This document shows, in pieces, positions 16,149-24,901 of a stretch of DNA of 51,304 bases. Position numbers and translations under genes: made by a program. Each line of letters opens with the position of its first letter. Position 1 is the stretch's first letter. Origin of the DNA: RGIG4034 sp045628945 (GTDB lineage Bacteria; Bacillota; Clostridia; Lachnospirales; Lachnospiraceae); assembly GCA_045628945.1 (NCBI GenBank), contig JAZQQG010000040.1, forward strand, positions 1 through 51,304. Direction: 5' to 3'. The notes under the pieces are model-generated. The model was not told the DNA's origin. It was given only the letters and a program-made list of their open reading frames with translations, and made no database searches.

Positions 16149-17753
16149 ATGGCAAAATACAGAAGAATGTTATGCTTTCTATTTATTTTTTTGGCCGGAG
16201 GTGTTCTGCATATTGCACTTCGGGAGGTCGATCTCACAGACTGCTTCAGCCAGTTGTATTACGGCGTTGTGGTCCTAATCTGGGGAATGCTTGTTACCGG
16301 GCAGATTATTGACAAACGAGTAAGAAGTATCACCTGGGGAATTGTTGCATTTCTGGAACTGTATTTTCTTTTGCAGATCGGGAGGTATCGGCTTACCTAT
16401 GGGCATAGCAGGCTTTTTTGGTATGCCTACTATATCCCGATGATGTTGATTCCGCTTCTGTTATTCTTCCTGACGTTATATATGAATCGACAGCAGGAGG
16501 AAAAGCTGCATCCGACGGCATTTATTGCGGCGGTTCCTGCGGTAGCCTTGATTGCGCTTATCATGACGAATGATTTTCATCAGTTGTTCATGCGTATTGA
16601 TTCCGGTAGCGACGGTATCACCGGCTCCAATATGGGAATTGTGGTGATTCCCTATTGGGTGTACGCCGGCTTGCTTCTGGTAGCGGCACTTGTGATTATG
16701 TTCTATAAATGCCAGACAATCTCGAAACGAAAAATCATCAAGATGCTGGTGCTTCTGTGTTTACTGGTTTCACTGATTCTGCTGGCGCTTTCTTTACCGA
16801 CCGCATTCTATCCGGCAATTAGTGGTGTGAAGTTCTGGGATACAGGAGAACAGTTTGCGTTTTCTTTCGTGATGATTTTGGAAGCCAGTATGCTGGTGGG
16901 ATTGATTCTTGTCAATACGAAGTATACCTGGATCTTTCAGGAGACCAATCTGCCCGTAGTCATTCGGGATATGAGCGGAGAAGAGGTATATCTGACTCAG
17001 GGAGCAGAGGCGGTTTTGGAGCCCTCCAGAGATTCGGTAATTCGAGAGGCGGATATCTCCGGCGGTAGCGTTGCCTGGGCCATTGATCTGTCGGTAATCA
17101 ATGACCTGAATCGGCAGATTTTGAATGCAATCGAACAAATCGAGGCAAGAAATCATTATCTCACAACGCAGAATGCCCTGCAGGAAGAAAAGGCGGCCAT
17201 CGATGCACGAAATCGGGTTTATGACCGCATCGCCGAGATTACCGGAGCACAGCTGGAGAAAGTCGAAAACTTACTGGCCGATGAGGACACCGAATTCCTG
17301 GAACGCCTGAAAAAGATTACGGTTTACAATGTTTATATTAAGCGAAGAAGCAATCTGGAATTGCTTCGCGAAAGTGAATCGGAAATCTCCGTATCCGAGA
17401 TTCATACGGCAATCGCGGAGTCGATTCATTATTTGGAACTGAATCAAATGAATATCAGCTTAAATTGCCTTGCGGAGGGGAAGCTTTCGGTGGATGCGGC
17501 AATCCTTGCCTATGATTTTTTTGAAACGGTTGCGGAGCATCTATTGGACCAAACGTCCAATATGTCTGTTAGTATCTCCGGCAAAGACAATTGGATGGTC
17601 GTAAGAATCCTTGTGGATATTGTCGACTGTTCTTTTATCGAGCGGTGGGAGAACAGTGAGGTTGCAAGACTGCACGGCAGGATTTCGACTTTGCAAAATG
17701 ACGGGGACAGTATCCTGAGCCTGTCCTTTGAGAGAGGCGGTGCGGAAGGATGA
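16149..17753 (+). CDS. 7TM histidine-kinase-like membrane sensor, degenerate catalytic part
   Basis: This 534-residue protein has about eight hydrophobic helices in residues 5-255, like the 7TM sensor domain of histidine kinases. A cytoplasmic region with a coiled coil follows (about 325-365). Where the HisKA_3 phospho-acceptor should lie, it reads RVYDRIAEITGAQL, with Tyr358 in place of His; the next gene has KIHDEIGTNLL. The ATPase-like end is also eroded: no N-box Asn and no glycine loops are visible. It is therefore probably a pseudokinase that senses a signal and acts through the partner kinase. GGAAGGGAGG precedes the ATG. Its stop overlaps the start of the next gene (ATGA), so the two are translationally coupled and probably form a complex. 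Confidence 0.85.
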   Translation: MAKYRRMLCFLFIFLAGGVLHIALREVDLTDCFSQLYYGVVVLIWGMLVTGQIIDKRVRSITWGIVAFLELYFLLQIGRYRLTYGHSRLFWYAYYIPMMLIPLLLFFLTLYMNRQQEEKLHPTAFIAAVPAVALIALIMTNDFHQLFMRIDSGSDGITGSNMGIVVIPYWVYAGLLLVAALVIMFYKCQTISKRKIIKMLVLLCLLVSLILLALSLPTAFYPAISGVKFWDTGEQFAFSFVMILEASMLVGLILVNTKYTWIFQETNLPVVIRDMSGEEVYLTQGAEAVLEPSRDSVIREADISGGSVAWAIDLSVINDLNRQILNAIEQIEARNHYLTTQNALQEEKAAIDARNRVYDRIAEITGAQLEKVENLLADEDTEFLERLKKITVYNVYIKRRSNLELLRESESEISVSEIHTAIAESIHYLELNQMNISLNCLAEGKLSVDAAILAYDFFETVAEHLLDQTSNMSVSISGKDNWMVVRILVDIVDCSFIERWENSEVARLHGRISTLQNDGDSILSLSFERGGAEG

Positions 17754-19009
17754 CAGCATTTAGGAATCTCCCCTCTCTGGTCCAGAGTGCAATGGGGTTG
17801 TATTTTGTTCTTTTGTTTATGGGGTCCGCTATCATCATCTGTTCTGAGGTCCTGAATCGGCATTGGAAGGGCATCGTGTGCATTACGCCGGTCAGTATTC
17901 TTCTTTACTTCGGAATGGAGTGTATCTTTGATTTCTTCTCGGAAACGTATGTCAGAGGAGACTTAAGAAGCCTTGAGGACGGGTTCCTTCAATTGCCGTG
18001 GAGCGTTTTGCTGGTCGCATTGGTTGTATTCAGTATTCTTGTGCTTAATCTGTTTCGAATTAATCGAAACTGGCACGCACAACATATTACCGCTATGTCG
18101 GTGAAGGAGGCAATGGACAATTTGCCGATTGGAATCTGCTGCTATGAAAAGAATGGACAGATTCTCCTAAAAAATCATAAAATTGAGACCATATGCAGAG
18201 CGTATACAGGCAAGGCGCTGTTGAACGCGGTGACTTTCCGAAAGGCATTGACCATAAAGGGAATAGAAACCGATAAGGGGACTCTGATTCAACTGAAGAA
18301 CGGAGAGGTTTTCAAGGTTTTGGACCGACCGTTAAATGAGAAGAGTACCAAATGGAGAATGTTATCCGTTGTTGACATTACGGAGCAGTATCAGAGTACC
18401 AAAACCCTTGAAGAGAAGCAGCAGGAAGTCTCCAGGCTGAATGAAGAACTGGTTTCGTACGGAAAACAGGTCATCGAGTCGATTACCGCAAGAGAAATTC
18501 TGGAAGCAAAGGTTAAGATTCATGATGAGATCGGGACCAATCTTCTGGCTTCAAAGCGGTATATTTTATCCGGTGGCAGCATCGAGGAACGGGATGCGAT
18601 TGAAACAATTCTTCACAGGAATCTTCAGTACCTCAAACAGGAAATTGCGTATGTTCCCAGTGACGAATATGCGGTGATTCTGGACGCTGCGGATAAACTG
18701 GATATTCGTTTGAACGTATCGGGGGCCTTACCGGAGACCGAGCCCTTACGACATATTCTGGTGACGGGAATTCATGAATGTCTTACGAATACGATTCGTC
18801 ATGCAAGGGGAGACGAGCTGACGGTTGTGATTGAGGAAACGGATCAGATGATTACGGCCCGGTATACGAATAACGGAAATGCTCCGGAAAAGGAAATTGA
18901 GGAACACGGAGGGTTGGCAATGCTTCGGTCGTTGGTGGAAAAGCACGGCGGCGTGATGCGCACGGATTTCGCACCCCGATTCCTGCTAACCTTGCAGCTT
19001 CGAAAATAA
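17750..19009 (+). CDS. Sensor histidine kinase (NarX/DesK-like)
   Basis: This 419-residue protein has two membrane helices within residues 12-105, a PAS-like segment from about 120 to 210, and a coiled coil. The HisKA_3 box is KIHDEIGTNLL with phospho-acceptor His258. The HATPase part has an N-box HECLTNTIRHA (Asn347), NNGNAPEKE, and a G2-like HGGLAMLRSLV. Its ATG overlaps the stop of the pseudokinase gene (ATGA) and it precedes a response regulator by 20 bases. It should autophosphorylate and pass the phosphate to that regulator. The catalytic motifs look intact. Confidence 0.92.
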   Translation: MTAFRNLPSLVQSAMGLYFVLLFMGSAIIICSEVLNRHWKGIVCITPVSILLYFGMECIFDFFSETYVRGDLRSLEDGFLQLPWSVLLVALVVFSILVLNLFRINRNWHAQHITAMSVKEAMDNLPIGICCYEKNGQILLKNHKIETICRAYTGKALLNAVTFRKALTIKGIETDKGTLIQLKNGEVFKVLDRPLNEKSTKWRMLSVVDITEQYQSTKTLEEKQQEVSRLNEELVSYGKQVIESITAREILEAKVKIHDEIGTNLLASKRYILSGGSIEERDAIETILHRNLQYLKQEIAYVPSDEYAVILDAADKLDIRLNVSGALPETEPLRHILVTGIHECLTNTIRHARGDELTVVIEETDQMITARYTNNGNAPEKEIEEHGGLAMLRSLVEKHGGVMRTDFAPRFLLTLQLRK

Positions 19010-19029
19010 ACACAGTAGGAAACAAGAAC

Positions 19030-19656
19030 ATGCCAAACAGAGTTTTAATCGTGGATGATCAGGCGATGCCTCGCCAATTATTTGAGAATATCATACAGCA
19101 CTCCGAGAACTATGAGGTGGTGGCCAGCGTGGATTCCGCATCGGTTGCGGATATCTACTGTGCCAAAATGTCCATCGATCTGATTCTGATGGATGTGGTC
19201 ATGAGCGGAGGAATCAACGGCATCGAGGCCGCCGGACGAATCAAAAAATCCTATCCCCACATCAAGATATTGATTGTTACCTCTATGCCGGATGGCTCTT
19301 TTATCAGCAAGGCCCGAGAAGCGGGCGTGGATTCTTTCTGGTACAAGGAGGTGCAGGACGCACCGCTCTTATCCGTTATGGACCGCACCATGGCGGGAGA
19401 GAGCGTATTTCCGGACCGGGCGCCGGTGGTTTGCCTGGGAGAGGCGAAGAGTATTGACTTTACGGAACGGGAATTGGATGTACTAAGATGCGTAGCGGCC
19501 GGTTACTCAGACAAGGAAATCAGTGAGATCCTGAATATCAGCTATGGAACGGAGCGGGTGCATCTCAATAATATCCTGCAGAAGACTGCATTTAACAGCC
19601 GTACGGAGCTTGCAATTATGGCAACGAAAACCGGCATCGTGGTTCCGGAGGTATAG
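19030..19656 (+). CDS. NarL/FixJ-type response regulator
   Basis: This 208-residue protein has a receiver domain with the acidic pair D9-D10, the phospho-acceptor D55 (LILMDVVM), Thr/Ser84-85 and Lys106. The LuxR-type helix-turn-helix at about 140-200 reads FTERELDVLRCVAAGYSDKE followed by ISEILNISYGTERVHLNNIL. It is the third gene of the pseudokinase/kinase/regulator operon. The obvious candidate targets are its own promoter and the matching promoter at 21128-21170; this is inference. Confidence 0.94.
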   Translation: MPNRVLIVDDQAMPRQLFENIIQHSENYEVVASVDSASVADIYCAKMSIDLILMDVVMSGGINGIEAAGRIKKSYPHIKILIVTSMPDGSFISKAREAGVDSFWYKEVQDAPLLSVMDRTMAGESVFPDRAPVVCLGEAKSIDFTERELDVLRCVAAGYSDKEISEILNISYGTERVHLNNILQKTAFNSRTELAIMATKTGIVVPEV

Positions 19657-19738
19657 GAGCGGGAGTCGAAACGAAAACAGGAACACTTAGGTAAAAGGGA
19701 AAACACATAACACATAACACAGACAGGAGGAAAAAATT

Positions 19739-20578
19739 ATGGGTTTATTTGACAAGAAGGATTGTTCTATTTGCGGGGCCAAAATCGGCTTGCTGGGGAA
19801 CAAAAAATTAAAGGACGGAAACATGTGTAAGGACTGCGCAAGCAAGCTGTCGGTATGGTTCCAGGACCGAAGCGATTCCACCGTTGCTGAGATTCAGAAT
19901 CAGATGGGAGTAAGAAAGGCCTACGCAGAGCTTTTGGACAAGAATTTTAACGTTACCCGCGCATACGGTGAGTTCGGATGCATTTTGATCGATGAAATCT
20001 ATGGCAATTTTGTTGCTTTACCGGATACCTCGGATAGCTTTTTCGGAGATGCCAAGGTGGTGACCTCCATTGATCAGATTAAGGAAAAGCATCCGGATGT
20101 GATTATGTTTAAGGAGGTTGCAGGCGTTGATGTGAATGTGAAGGTAACGTCCAGAGAGGAAAAGCAGACGGTAAACGGCAATCAGGTGAGCTTCAATCCG
20201 AAGCATATGATCTATATGGCACAGTTTAGCGTTACGATTCATTTAAAGGGACATCCCTTTATCAAAACCATGACGGTACCTTTGAACAACGGGGCAATTC
20301 AGATTCGCAATATGGGAGAAAGACGCGTGACGGAATACAAGGATACGGTACGCGCCATGCTGACGGGATACAAGGGCCGTGACTTTGAAATCGAGAATCA
20401 GCGTGCTTTTTATAACAACAACACCTTAAAGGATCTGATTCTGCGTACGGAGTACGATCTGCCGGATTATGCATACGGTTTCAAGGTGGATCGAATCACC
20501 AACTGGAAGCAGATTCAGGAATACCAGTATTATCTGGCGATGGCGGAAGAAATTAAGAGTGTCCTGGAAAATAAGTAG
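19739..20578 (+). CDS. DUF4428-type zinc-ribbon protein, function unknown
   Basis: This 279-residue protein has an N-terminal zinc ribbon (Cys9, Cys12, Cys30, Cys33) of the DUF4428 type. The following 240 residues are mixed alpha/beta with Tyr-rich and basic stretches. There is no signal peptide or membrane helix. AGGAGG lies just before the start. It begins 83 bases after the response regulator, with ACACATA repeats in the gap, and may belong to the same transcript. Such ribbons often sit on cytoplasmic proteins of unclear role. I recognise no catalytic motif. Confidence 0.85.
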   Translation: MGLFDKKDCSICGAKIGLLGNKKLKDGNMCKDCASKLSVWFQDRSDSTVAEIQNQMGVRKAYAELLDKNFNVTRAYGEFGCILIDEIYGNFVALPDTSDSFFGDAKVVTSIDQIKEKHPDVIMFKEVAGVDVNVKVTSREEKQTVNGNQVSFNPKHMIYMAQFSVTIHLKGHPFIKTMTVPLNNGAIQIRNMGERRVTEYKDTVRAMLTGYKGRDFEIENQRAFYNNNTLKDLILRTEYDLPDYAYGFKVDRITNWKQIQEYQYYLAMAEEIKSVLENK

Positions 20579-20635
20579 ACGAGGGCATTCATTTTTGTAA
20601 AACGATAACAGCGACTTTAAGACGGAGGGGTTAAG

Positions 20636-21085
20636 ATGAATATTATTGGAACATGGCGGGTATCGTATGTAAGGGGAAATGACGAAGCAGGTAAGGCGGT
20701 ATTGTACAATCCGGACGAGTATCGGGCTTTTCTTTTGGAAAGCGGCTGTCCTGCAGAGCGGGTAGCGGAACGACTTCTGTGCTTTGAGCAGAAGATTAAG
20801 TTCACGGAAGACAATCTGGTTGAGACCATGATGAAGATTCCGGAAACCGTAGCACAGGAAGAAATTGATGAAATGGTTGCATCCGGCGATGCCAAGATTG
20901 TTGACGGAATGATGGTTATGTGCTCGGAGGATCCGGAAGAGGCAATGAAGTGGAAAGAAGAAGACGGACGATTCTACAACACGGGCGAGTATAACTTTGA
21001 AACCGACGCGATGGATTGGACCGAAATCGAAGTCGTGGATGATAACACCCTGGATTATATGCTGTTCCGAATTGTCAGAGAATAG
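20636..21085 (+). CDS. Small acidic cytoplasmic protein, function unknown
   Basis: This 149-residue protein starts MNIIGTWRV and ends LDYMLFRIVRE. The opening IGTW and the alternating strands near the end (FYNTGEYNFE, EIEVVDDNTLDYML) suggest a lipocalin-like beta barrel, but this is only a visual impression. The middle is acidic and helical. GGAGGGG precedes the ATG. It sits between the zinc-ribbon gene and the shared promoter, probably as the last gene of the sensor transcript. Confidence 0.75.
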   Translation: MNIIGTWRVSYVRGNDEAGKAVLYNPDEYRAFLLESGCPAERVAERLLCFEQKIKFTEDNLVETMMKIPETVAQEEIDEMVASGDAKIVDGMMVMCSEDPEEAMKWKEEDGRFYNTGEYNFETDAMDWTEIEVVDDNTLDYMLFRIVRE

Positions 21086-21127
21086 TGTCATAAAGACGCT
21101 CATTTTGAAAAACTTGAGCGCATAAAT

Positions 21128-21170
21128 AGACAATATTGCTGATGTGGAACCCTCTGCAAATGCGTACAAT
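21128..21170 (+). promoter_or_regulatory. Shared promoter element, copy 2 (Big_2 protein)
   Basis: AGACAA (21128-21133), ATTGCTGATGT (21135-21145), GAA and TACAAT (21165-21170) repeat the element at 16065-16107 with exactly the same distances. The -35 region again lacks a consensus hexamer. The gene starts 42 bases after the -10 box. Confidence 0.7.
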
Positions 21171-21211
21171 ATAGTTGCTTATTTTTTATGCTATATGCAG
21201 TGGAGGGAATT

Positions 21212-22618
21212 ATGGAACAAGAAAAGAAGAAAATGCCCGTTAACAAAACGGTGATCATCGGTGTAATCGTTGCGGTTGTCGCGCTGATTCTGGTGCTGGT
21301 GCTCGTCATTGTGAACGGAAAGAAAAAGTCCGGTTCCAAGAATGGTGGGAACAATGCCAATCCGGCTGTACCCGCGACGACGGAAAACCAAGAACCGGAA
21401 GAACAAGAGCCGGAGGAAAGCATTCTTGAGATTACGGTCGAGGATTGCAGCCTCATGGAAGCCAAAAGCGGAATCGTTGATGTAACGGTAACGGTTGACG
21501 GTGTTAAGCTGTCTGCAGACGAGGTTACGCTTACCTATCGTATCGAGGACGAGACGATTGCAAAGGTTGATGAAGCGGGCAACATTACCGGATTAATGCC
21601 GGGTAAGACGGTGCTTCATATCACGGCCACAACCGCCGACGGCAAGAGCGAGACCAAGGATGTTGAGGTTGTCATTACGGAGGATGATTCCGTACGTGCA
21701 TCGGTATCCATTGGCGAGGCGAAGCTTGCCAAGGGGGAAGAGACCAAGATTGCCGTAAAATATCATGATGGTGTAGATGCGGATGGTTCCGAAACCGGAA
21801 ACGCACCGGTAATCACTTACACTTCGGACAATAAGAAGGTTGCTACCGTAGACAAAAACGGCAATGTGAAGGCTGTCGGCAGTGGTACTGCGACCATTAC
21901 CGTTACGATTGTATATACGGAACCGACCGGTGTACAGTTGGAAGAGACCTACTCTTTTACCGTAGAAGTACATGAGCATGATTACGCCAAGGAAGAGACG
22001 AAGGCTGCTGCCTGTACCGAGGAGGGCGTAAATACCTTTACTTGCAAGGTATGTAAGGATACTTATACCGAAGCAATTGCAAAAAGCAAGCATAAGTACG
22101 AGGAAGCGGTTACCAAGGAAGCTACTTGCACCGTAGCCGGTGAGAAGACGTACACTTGTGAGCTTTGCGGCGATTCCTATACGGAATCCATCAGCAAAAA
22201 GAAGCACAATTATGCTGTAACCGCAAGCACCCCGGCAACCTGTACGCAGGATGGTACCGAAACCTACACCTGCAAGGATTGCGGTGACTCCTATACGGGA
22301 ACCGGCGCGGCTGCTACCGGACACTCCTACACCAAAACCGGACATACCGATTCTACCTGTCAGGTTGCGGGATCGGATGTATATACCTGCAGCGGATGCG
22401 GAGATTCTTATTCCGATACTCTGGCATTGGCAGCCCATACCCTGGGAGGCTGGACTACCGATAAGGTAGTGAGTGGTGAGCGAGTTACGAATTACAAGCG
22501 GGACGAACACTTTAAGTTATGCTCGGTATGTAATGCGGAAGTTGACAGACATGCACATAGCGCATTGGCCGGCGGTGAGTATTGTCCTACTTGCGGTGTC
22601 CAGATGCCGGTATACTAA
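21212..22618 (+). CDS. Membrane-anchored Big_2 (Ig-like) protein with CxxC repeats
   Basis: The start at 21212 (468 residues) has GGAGGG at 21201-21206; an in-frame ATG at 21188 lacks a ribosome site. One N-terminal helix (about 13-35) with a short basic head anchors it, with the rest outside. A Pro/Glu-rich linker leads to two Ig-like Big_2 domains, about 70-160 and 165-255 (TYTSDNKKVATVDKNGNVKA is typical). Then come four repeats of about 40 residues of the form ATCT-x2-G-x2-TYTC-x2-CGDSYTE with paired CxxC motifs. A last CSVCNAE / CPTCGVQ pair ends the protein. Such repeats are frequent on Lachnospiraceae surface proteins; whether they bind zinc outside the cell is unknown. It shares its promoter type with the sensor operon. 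Confidence 0.87.
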   Translation: MEQEKKKMPVNKTVIIGVIVAVVALILVLVLVIVNGKKKSGSKNGGNNANPAVPATTENQEPEEQEPEESILEITVEDCSLMEAKSGIVDVTVTVDGVKLSADEVTLTYRIEDETIAKVDEAGNITGLMPGKTVLHITATTADGKSETKDVEVVITEDDSVRASVSIGEAKLAKGEETKIAVKYHDGVDADGSETGNAPVITYTSDNKKVATVDKNGNVKAVGSGTATITVTIVYTEPTGVQLEETYSFTVEVHEHDYAKEETKAAACTEEGVNTFTCKVCKDTYTEAIAKSKHKYEEAVTKEATCTVAGEKTYTCELCGDSYTESISKKKHNYAVTASTPATCTQDGTETYTCKDCGDSYTGTGAAATGHSYTKTGHTDSTCQVAGSDVYTCSGCGDSYSDTLALAAHTLGGWTTDKVVSGERVTNYKRDEHFKLCSVCNAEVDRHAHSALAGGEYCPTCGVQMPVY

Positions 22619-22657
22619 TTAAAAATGTCCTGTTATAGGAAGTGAAGACTATAGACA

Positions 22658-22698
22658 AGGCACCTGCTGCTGTTTTATGATGGTGGCAGGTGCTTTTT
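22658..22698 (+). terminator. Terminator of the Big_2 protein gene
   Basis: GCACCTGC (22660-22667) and GCAGGTGC (22686-22693) pair and are followed by TTTTTAT. Confidence 0.85.
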
Positions 22699-22742
22699 AT
22701 ATTAAGCAACGCACTGCAAACGGAATGGGGTGGAAAAGGATT

Positions 22743-23378
22743 ATGAATATCAGAAATGAAAAACAAGAAGACTACAGAGTCGTAGAAGAGATGATTAAGA
22801 AGGCATTCTGGAATCTTTCTGTACCGGGCTGCAACGAGCATTATTTCGCTCATCAGGTTCGTAAGAGCGCAGATTGCATTCCGGAGCTTGATTTCGTTAT
22901 GGAAGAGGATGGAAAGATTATCGGTCACATCCTGTATGTGAAGGCGAAACTGGTGGCCGATGACGGTACCGAAAAAGAGATTTTGTCTTTTGGACCCTTC
23001 ACGATTCATCCGGATTATCAGCGAAAGGGGTACGGAAGAAAACTGCTGAATCACTCCCTGGAGGCGGCGAAGGCACTGGGGTATGACACGGTGGTAATAT
23101 TCGGAAACCCGGAGAACTATGCCTGCTACGGGTTCAAGAACTGCAAATGCTACCAGGTATGTCTGGAGGAGGATGTGTATCCGGTGGCGTTAATGGTGAA
23201 GGTTCTTGAGGAAGATGCACTTGCAGGCAAGCGTTGGAAATACATCGAGAGCCCGGCACATGATCTGGATGAGAGCGGGTTTGAGGAATTTGACCGTTCC
23301 TTTGAGCAGATGGAAAAAGGGTATCGTTATACCCAGGAATTGTTCTATATTTACTCGCGGTCCAATGTGTTACGTTAA
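22743..23378 (+). CDS. GNAT-family N-acetyltransferase
   Basis: The ATG at 22743 (211 residues, MNIRNEKQEDY) is preferred because it begins the conserved first strand; an upstream in-frame ATG at 22677 lies in the terminator. The acetyl-CoA pyrophosphate loop is visible as HPDYQRKGYGRKLL (Q/R-x2-G-x-G/A) after the beta4 strand SFGPFTIH. The GFKNCKCYQV stretch follows. It resembles putative acetyltransferases related to YhbS. The substrate is unknown. Confidence 0.88.
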   Translation: MNIRNEKQEDYRVVEEMIKKAFWNLSVPGCNEHYFAHQVRKSADCIPELDFVMEEDGKIIGHILYVKAKLVADDGTEKEILSFGPFTIHPDYQRKGYGRKLLNHSLEAAKALGYDTVVIFGNPENYACYGFKNCKCYQVCLEEDVYPVALMVKVLEEDALAGKRWKYIESPAHDLDESGFEEFDRSFEQMEKGYRYTQELFYIYSRSNVLR

Positions 23379-23413
23379 GACCCGAAAAGAGAATTGACGA
23401 AGGAGGCAAGTTG

Positions 23414-24769
23414 ATGGAAGAAGTATATACTTTAAAATGCCCAAACTGCGCCGGTGATCTGAAGGATGAGTTCGTTGAGAATAAGATGACCTGTCCTTTC
23501 TGCGGCTCTACGATTCGAAAAAGAGTGCGCAAACTCACAGGGGACGGAAGAGTGCCGATTTTTGACGGAAACGGGAATCAGATTGCCTCCGCACAGATGC
23601 CGATGGGAATGGAAGCAAAAGGCAATGTGGAACTTACCAGACAGTCTATCGGATGGCCGTTAAAGGTTAGTATTACGGCAACCTACCCCCATGAAGAGAC
23701 AAAGAATGCGACCATTCTCTACTATCAGTCCGGTGCGTCCTTCCGTGAAGTGTTGGAATCGCCCAATGAGCGTCATGTGGACGGTGGAGCGGAACCCTTG
23801 ACGGGAACCCCGTATCTGCGTTTTTGCGGACCCGGGGATTATGCCGGCAACGCCCTTCGTGCTTTTCTAAACGGTCAGCCGTTAACCTTCGTGGAGGAGC
23901 GTCCGCTTCCCTATAAGGAGATGCCCGACTTTGAAACGCACCGTCAGCAGATGCTTGCGGATGCGAATCGTGAACTTGGTGCAATGCAGGGCTTCGGCAT
24001 GCCGACCCCGCATGTCTACGATGCCTTTTTGAACGGAAAATGTATGATCTACTCCTATCAAAATGCTGCCGGTGTGGAGATTATGTGTGCATCGGTTGCA
24101 GTGCTTGACTGTTTGGAGTGGGGACTTGGCAATACCTCCGGTAACCCGCAGAGCAACGGGGCGGCCGTGGCGGGAGGAATCGCGAATTTCTTAGGCAATA
24201 TGCTGACCGGCGGAATGCTGGGCGTGGCAGGAATTAAGACCAGAAGCCGGGACTGGAATGTGCGAAATACTTTTTTCATGATTACGGATAAGGCCCATTT
24301 CGAGCAGATGTACCCGGCGCTGATTGATTTCTGTTCCTCGCTGCATATTGAGGACCGTGTTCAGCAGTGGATGCAGCAGGAAGGAAATCGCATGCATCAG
24401 GAAAAAATGCAGGCGCAGAATCAGCAGTTTCAGGCATTCCAGCAGGCACACGAGGCGCAGGTGGCTGCTTTTGACTCCTATAACAAGGGCTGGTGGGAGC
24501 GTACCAATCAACATGATGCGGCCTTTCGCGCACAGAGTCAGGCGGCCTTCTATGGCGGTTCCGGATCTTCCATGAGCTCGGCGGATAAGTTCTCGGAGGC
24601 CATTCGCGGAGTGAACACCTATGTGCGCTCGGATGGTACGGAGGTGGAGGTATCGGTACAGTACGATACCGCGTATGAACATGTGAATGATTCTCATTTG
24701 AATGTCGGTGTAGAACATGCAGGAACCTATATGGGCGGTGATTGGACCGAGATGCAGAGGAAACAGTAG
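23414..24769 (+). CDS. Zinc-ribbon protein with Gln/Ala-rich C-terminus, function unknown
   Basis: The start at 23414 (451 residues) follows AGGAGG at 23401-23406 with ideal spacing. An N-terminal ribbon has Cys9, Cys12, Cys27 and Cys30. A beta-rich part follows (residues 55-290) with a Gly-rich hydrophobic stretch (GGIANFLGNMLTGGMLGVAG) that could touch a membrane. Then comes a Gln/Met/Ala-rich helix (about 315-370) and a C-terminal acidic tail. The overall plan, a ribbon plus an amphipathic region, is similar to cytoplasmic proteins linked to membrane stress or virus-type infection proteins, but I cannot assign it. It is the last gene of the surface/signalling cluster. Confidence 0.82.
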   Translation: MEEVYTLKCPNCAGDLKDEFVENKMTCPFCGSTIRKRVRKLTGDGRVPIFDGNGNQIASAQMPMGMEAKGNVELTRQSIGWPLKVSITATYPHEETKNATILYYQSGASFREVLESPNERHVDGGAEPLTGTPYLRFCGPGDYAGNALRAFLNGQPLTFVEERPLPYKEMPDFETHRQQMLADANRELGAMQGFGMPTPHVYDAFLNGKCMIYSYQNAAGVEIMCASVAVLDCLEWGLGNTSGNPQSNGAAVAGGIANFLGNMLTGGMLGVAGIKTRSRDWNVRNTFFMITDKAHFEQMYPALIDFCSSLHIEDRVQQWMQQEGNRMHQEKMQAQNQQFQAFQQAHEAQVAAFDSYNKGWWERTNQHDAAFRAQSQAAFYGGSGSSMSSADKFSEAIRGVNTYVRSDGTEVEVSVQYDTAYEHVNDSHLNVGVEHAGTYMGGDWTEMQRKQ

Positions 24770-24796
24770 AATCTTTGTGCAAAAACGCCTTTTTTC

Positions 24797-24825
24797 TTGC
24801 AAGGCAGAGTGTTTTTTTGTATAAT
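24797..24825 (+). promoter_or_regulatory. Strong promoter of cellobiose phosphorylase
   Basis: TTGCAA (24797-24802) and a perfect TATAAT (24820-24825) are 17 bases apart. A small hairpin (GCCTT/AAGGC) overlaps the -35 box and may end the previous transcript. Confidence 0.85.
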
Positions 24826-24901
24826 TTGATTTGATAGGCATTTAAGAAAAAAAGTGTAAATAAAGAAGTACCAATCTACTCTAAAACAAAGGAGAAAAAG
24901 T

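Noticed and set aside
21188..21211. Upstream ATG for the Big_2 protein
   Set aside because: It lies close to the -10 box with no ribosome site; GGAGGG fits the ATG at 21212.
21593..22510. Long open frame of 305 codons on the minus strand opposite the Big_2 gene
   Set aside because: Its composition (Gly/Ile/Arg-rich, repeat-like) is the mirror of the CxxC repeat codons; there is no ribosome site and no recognisable domain.
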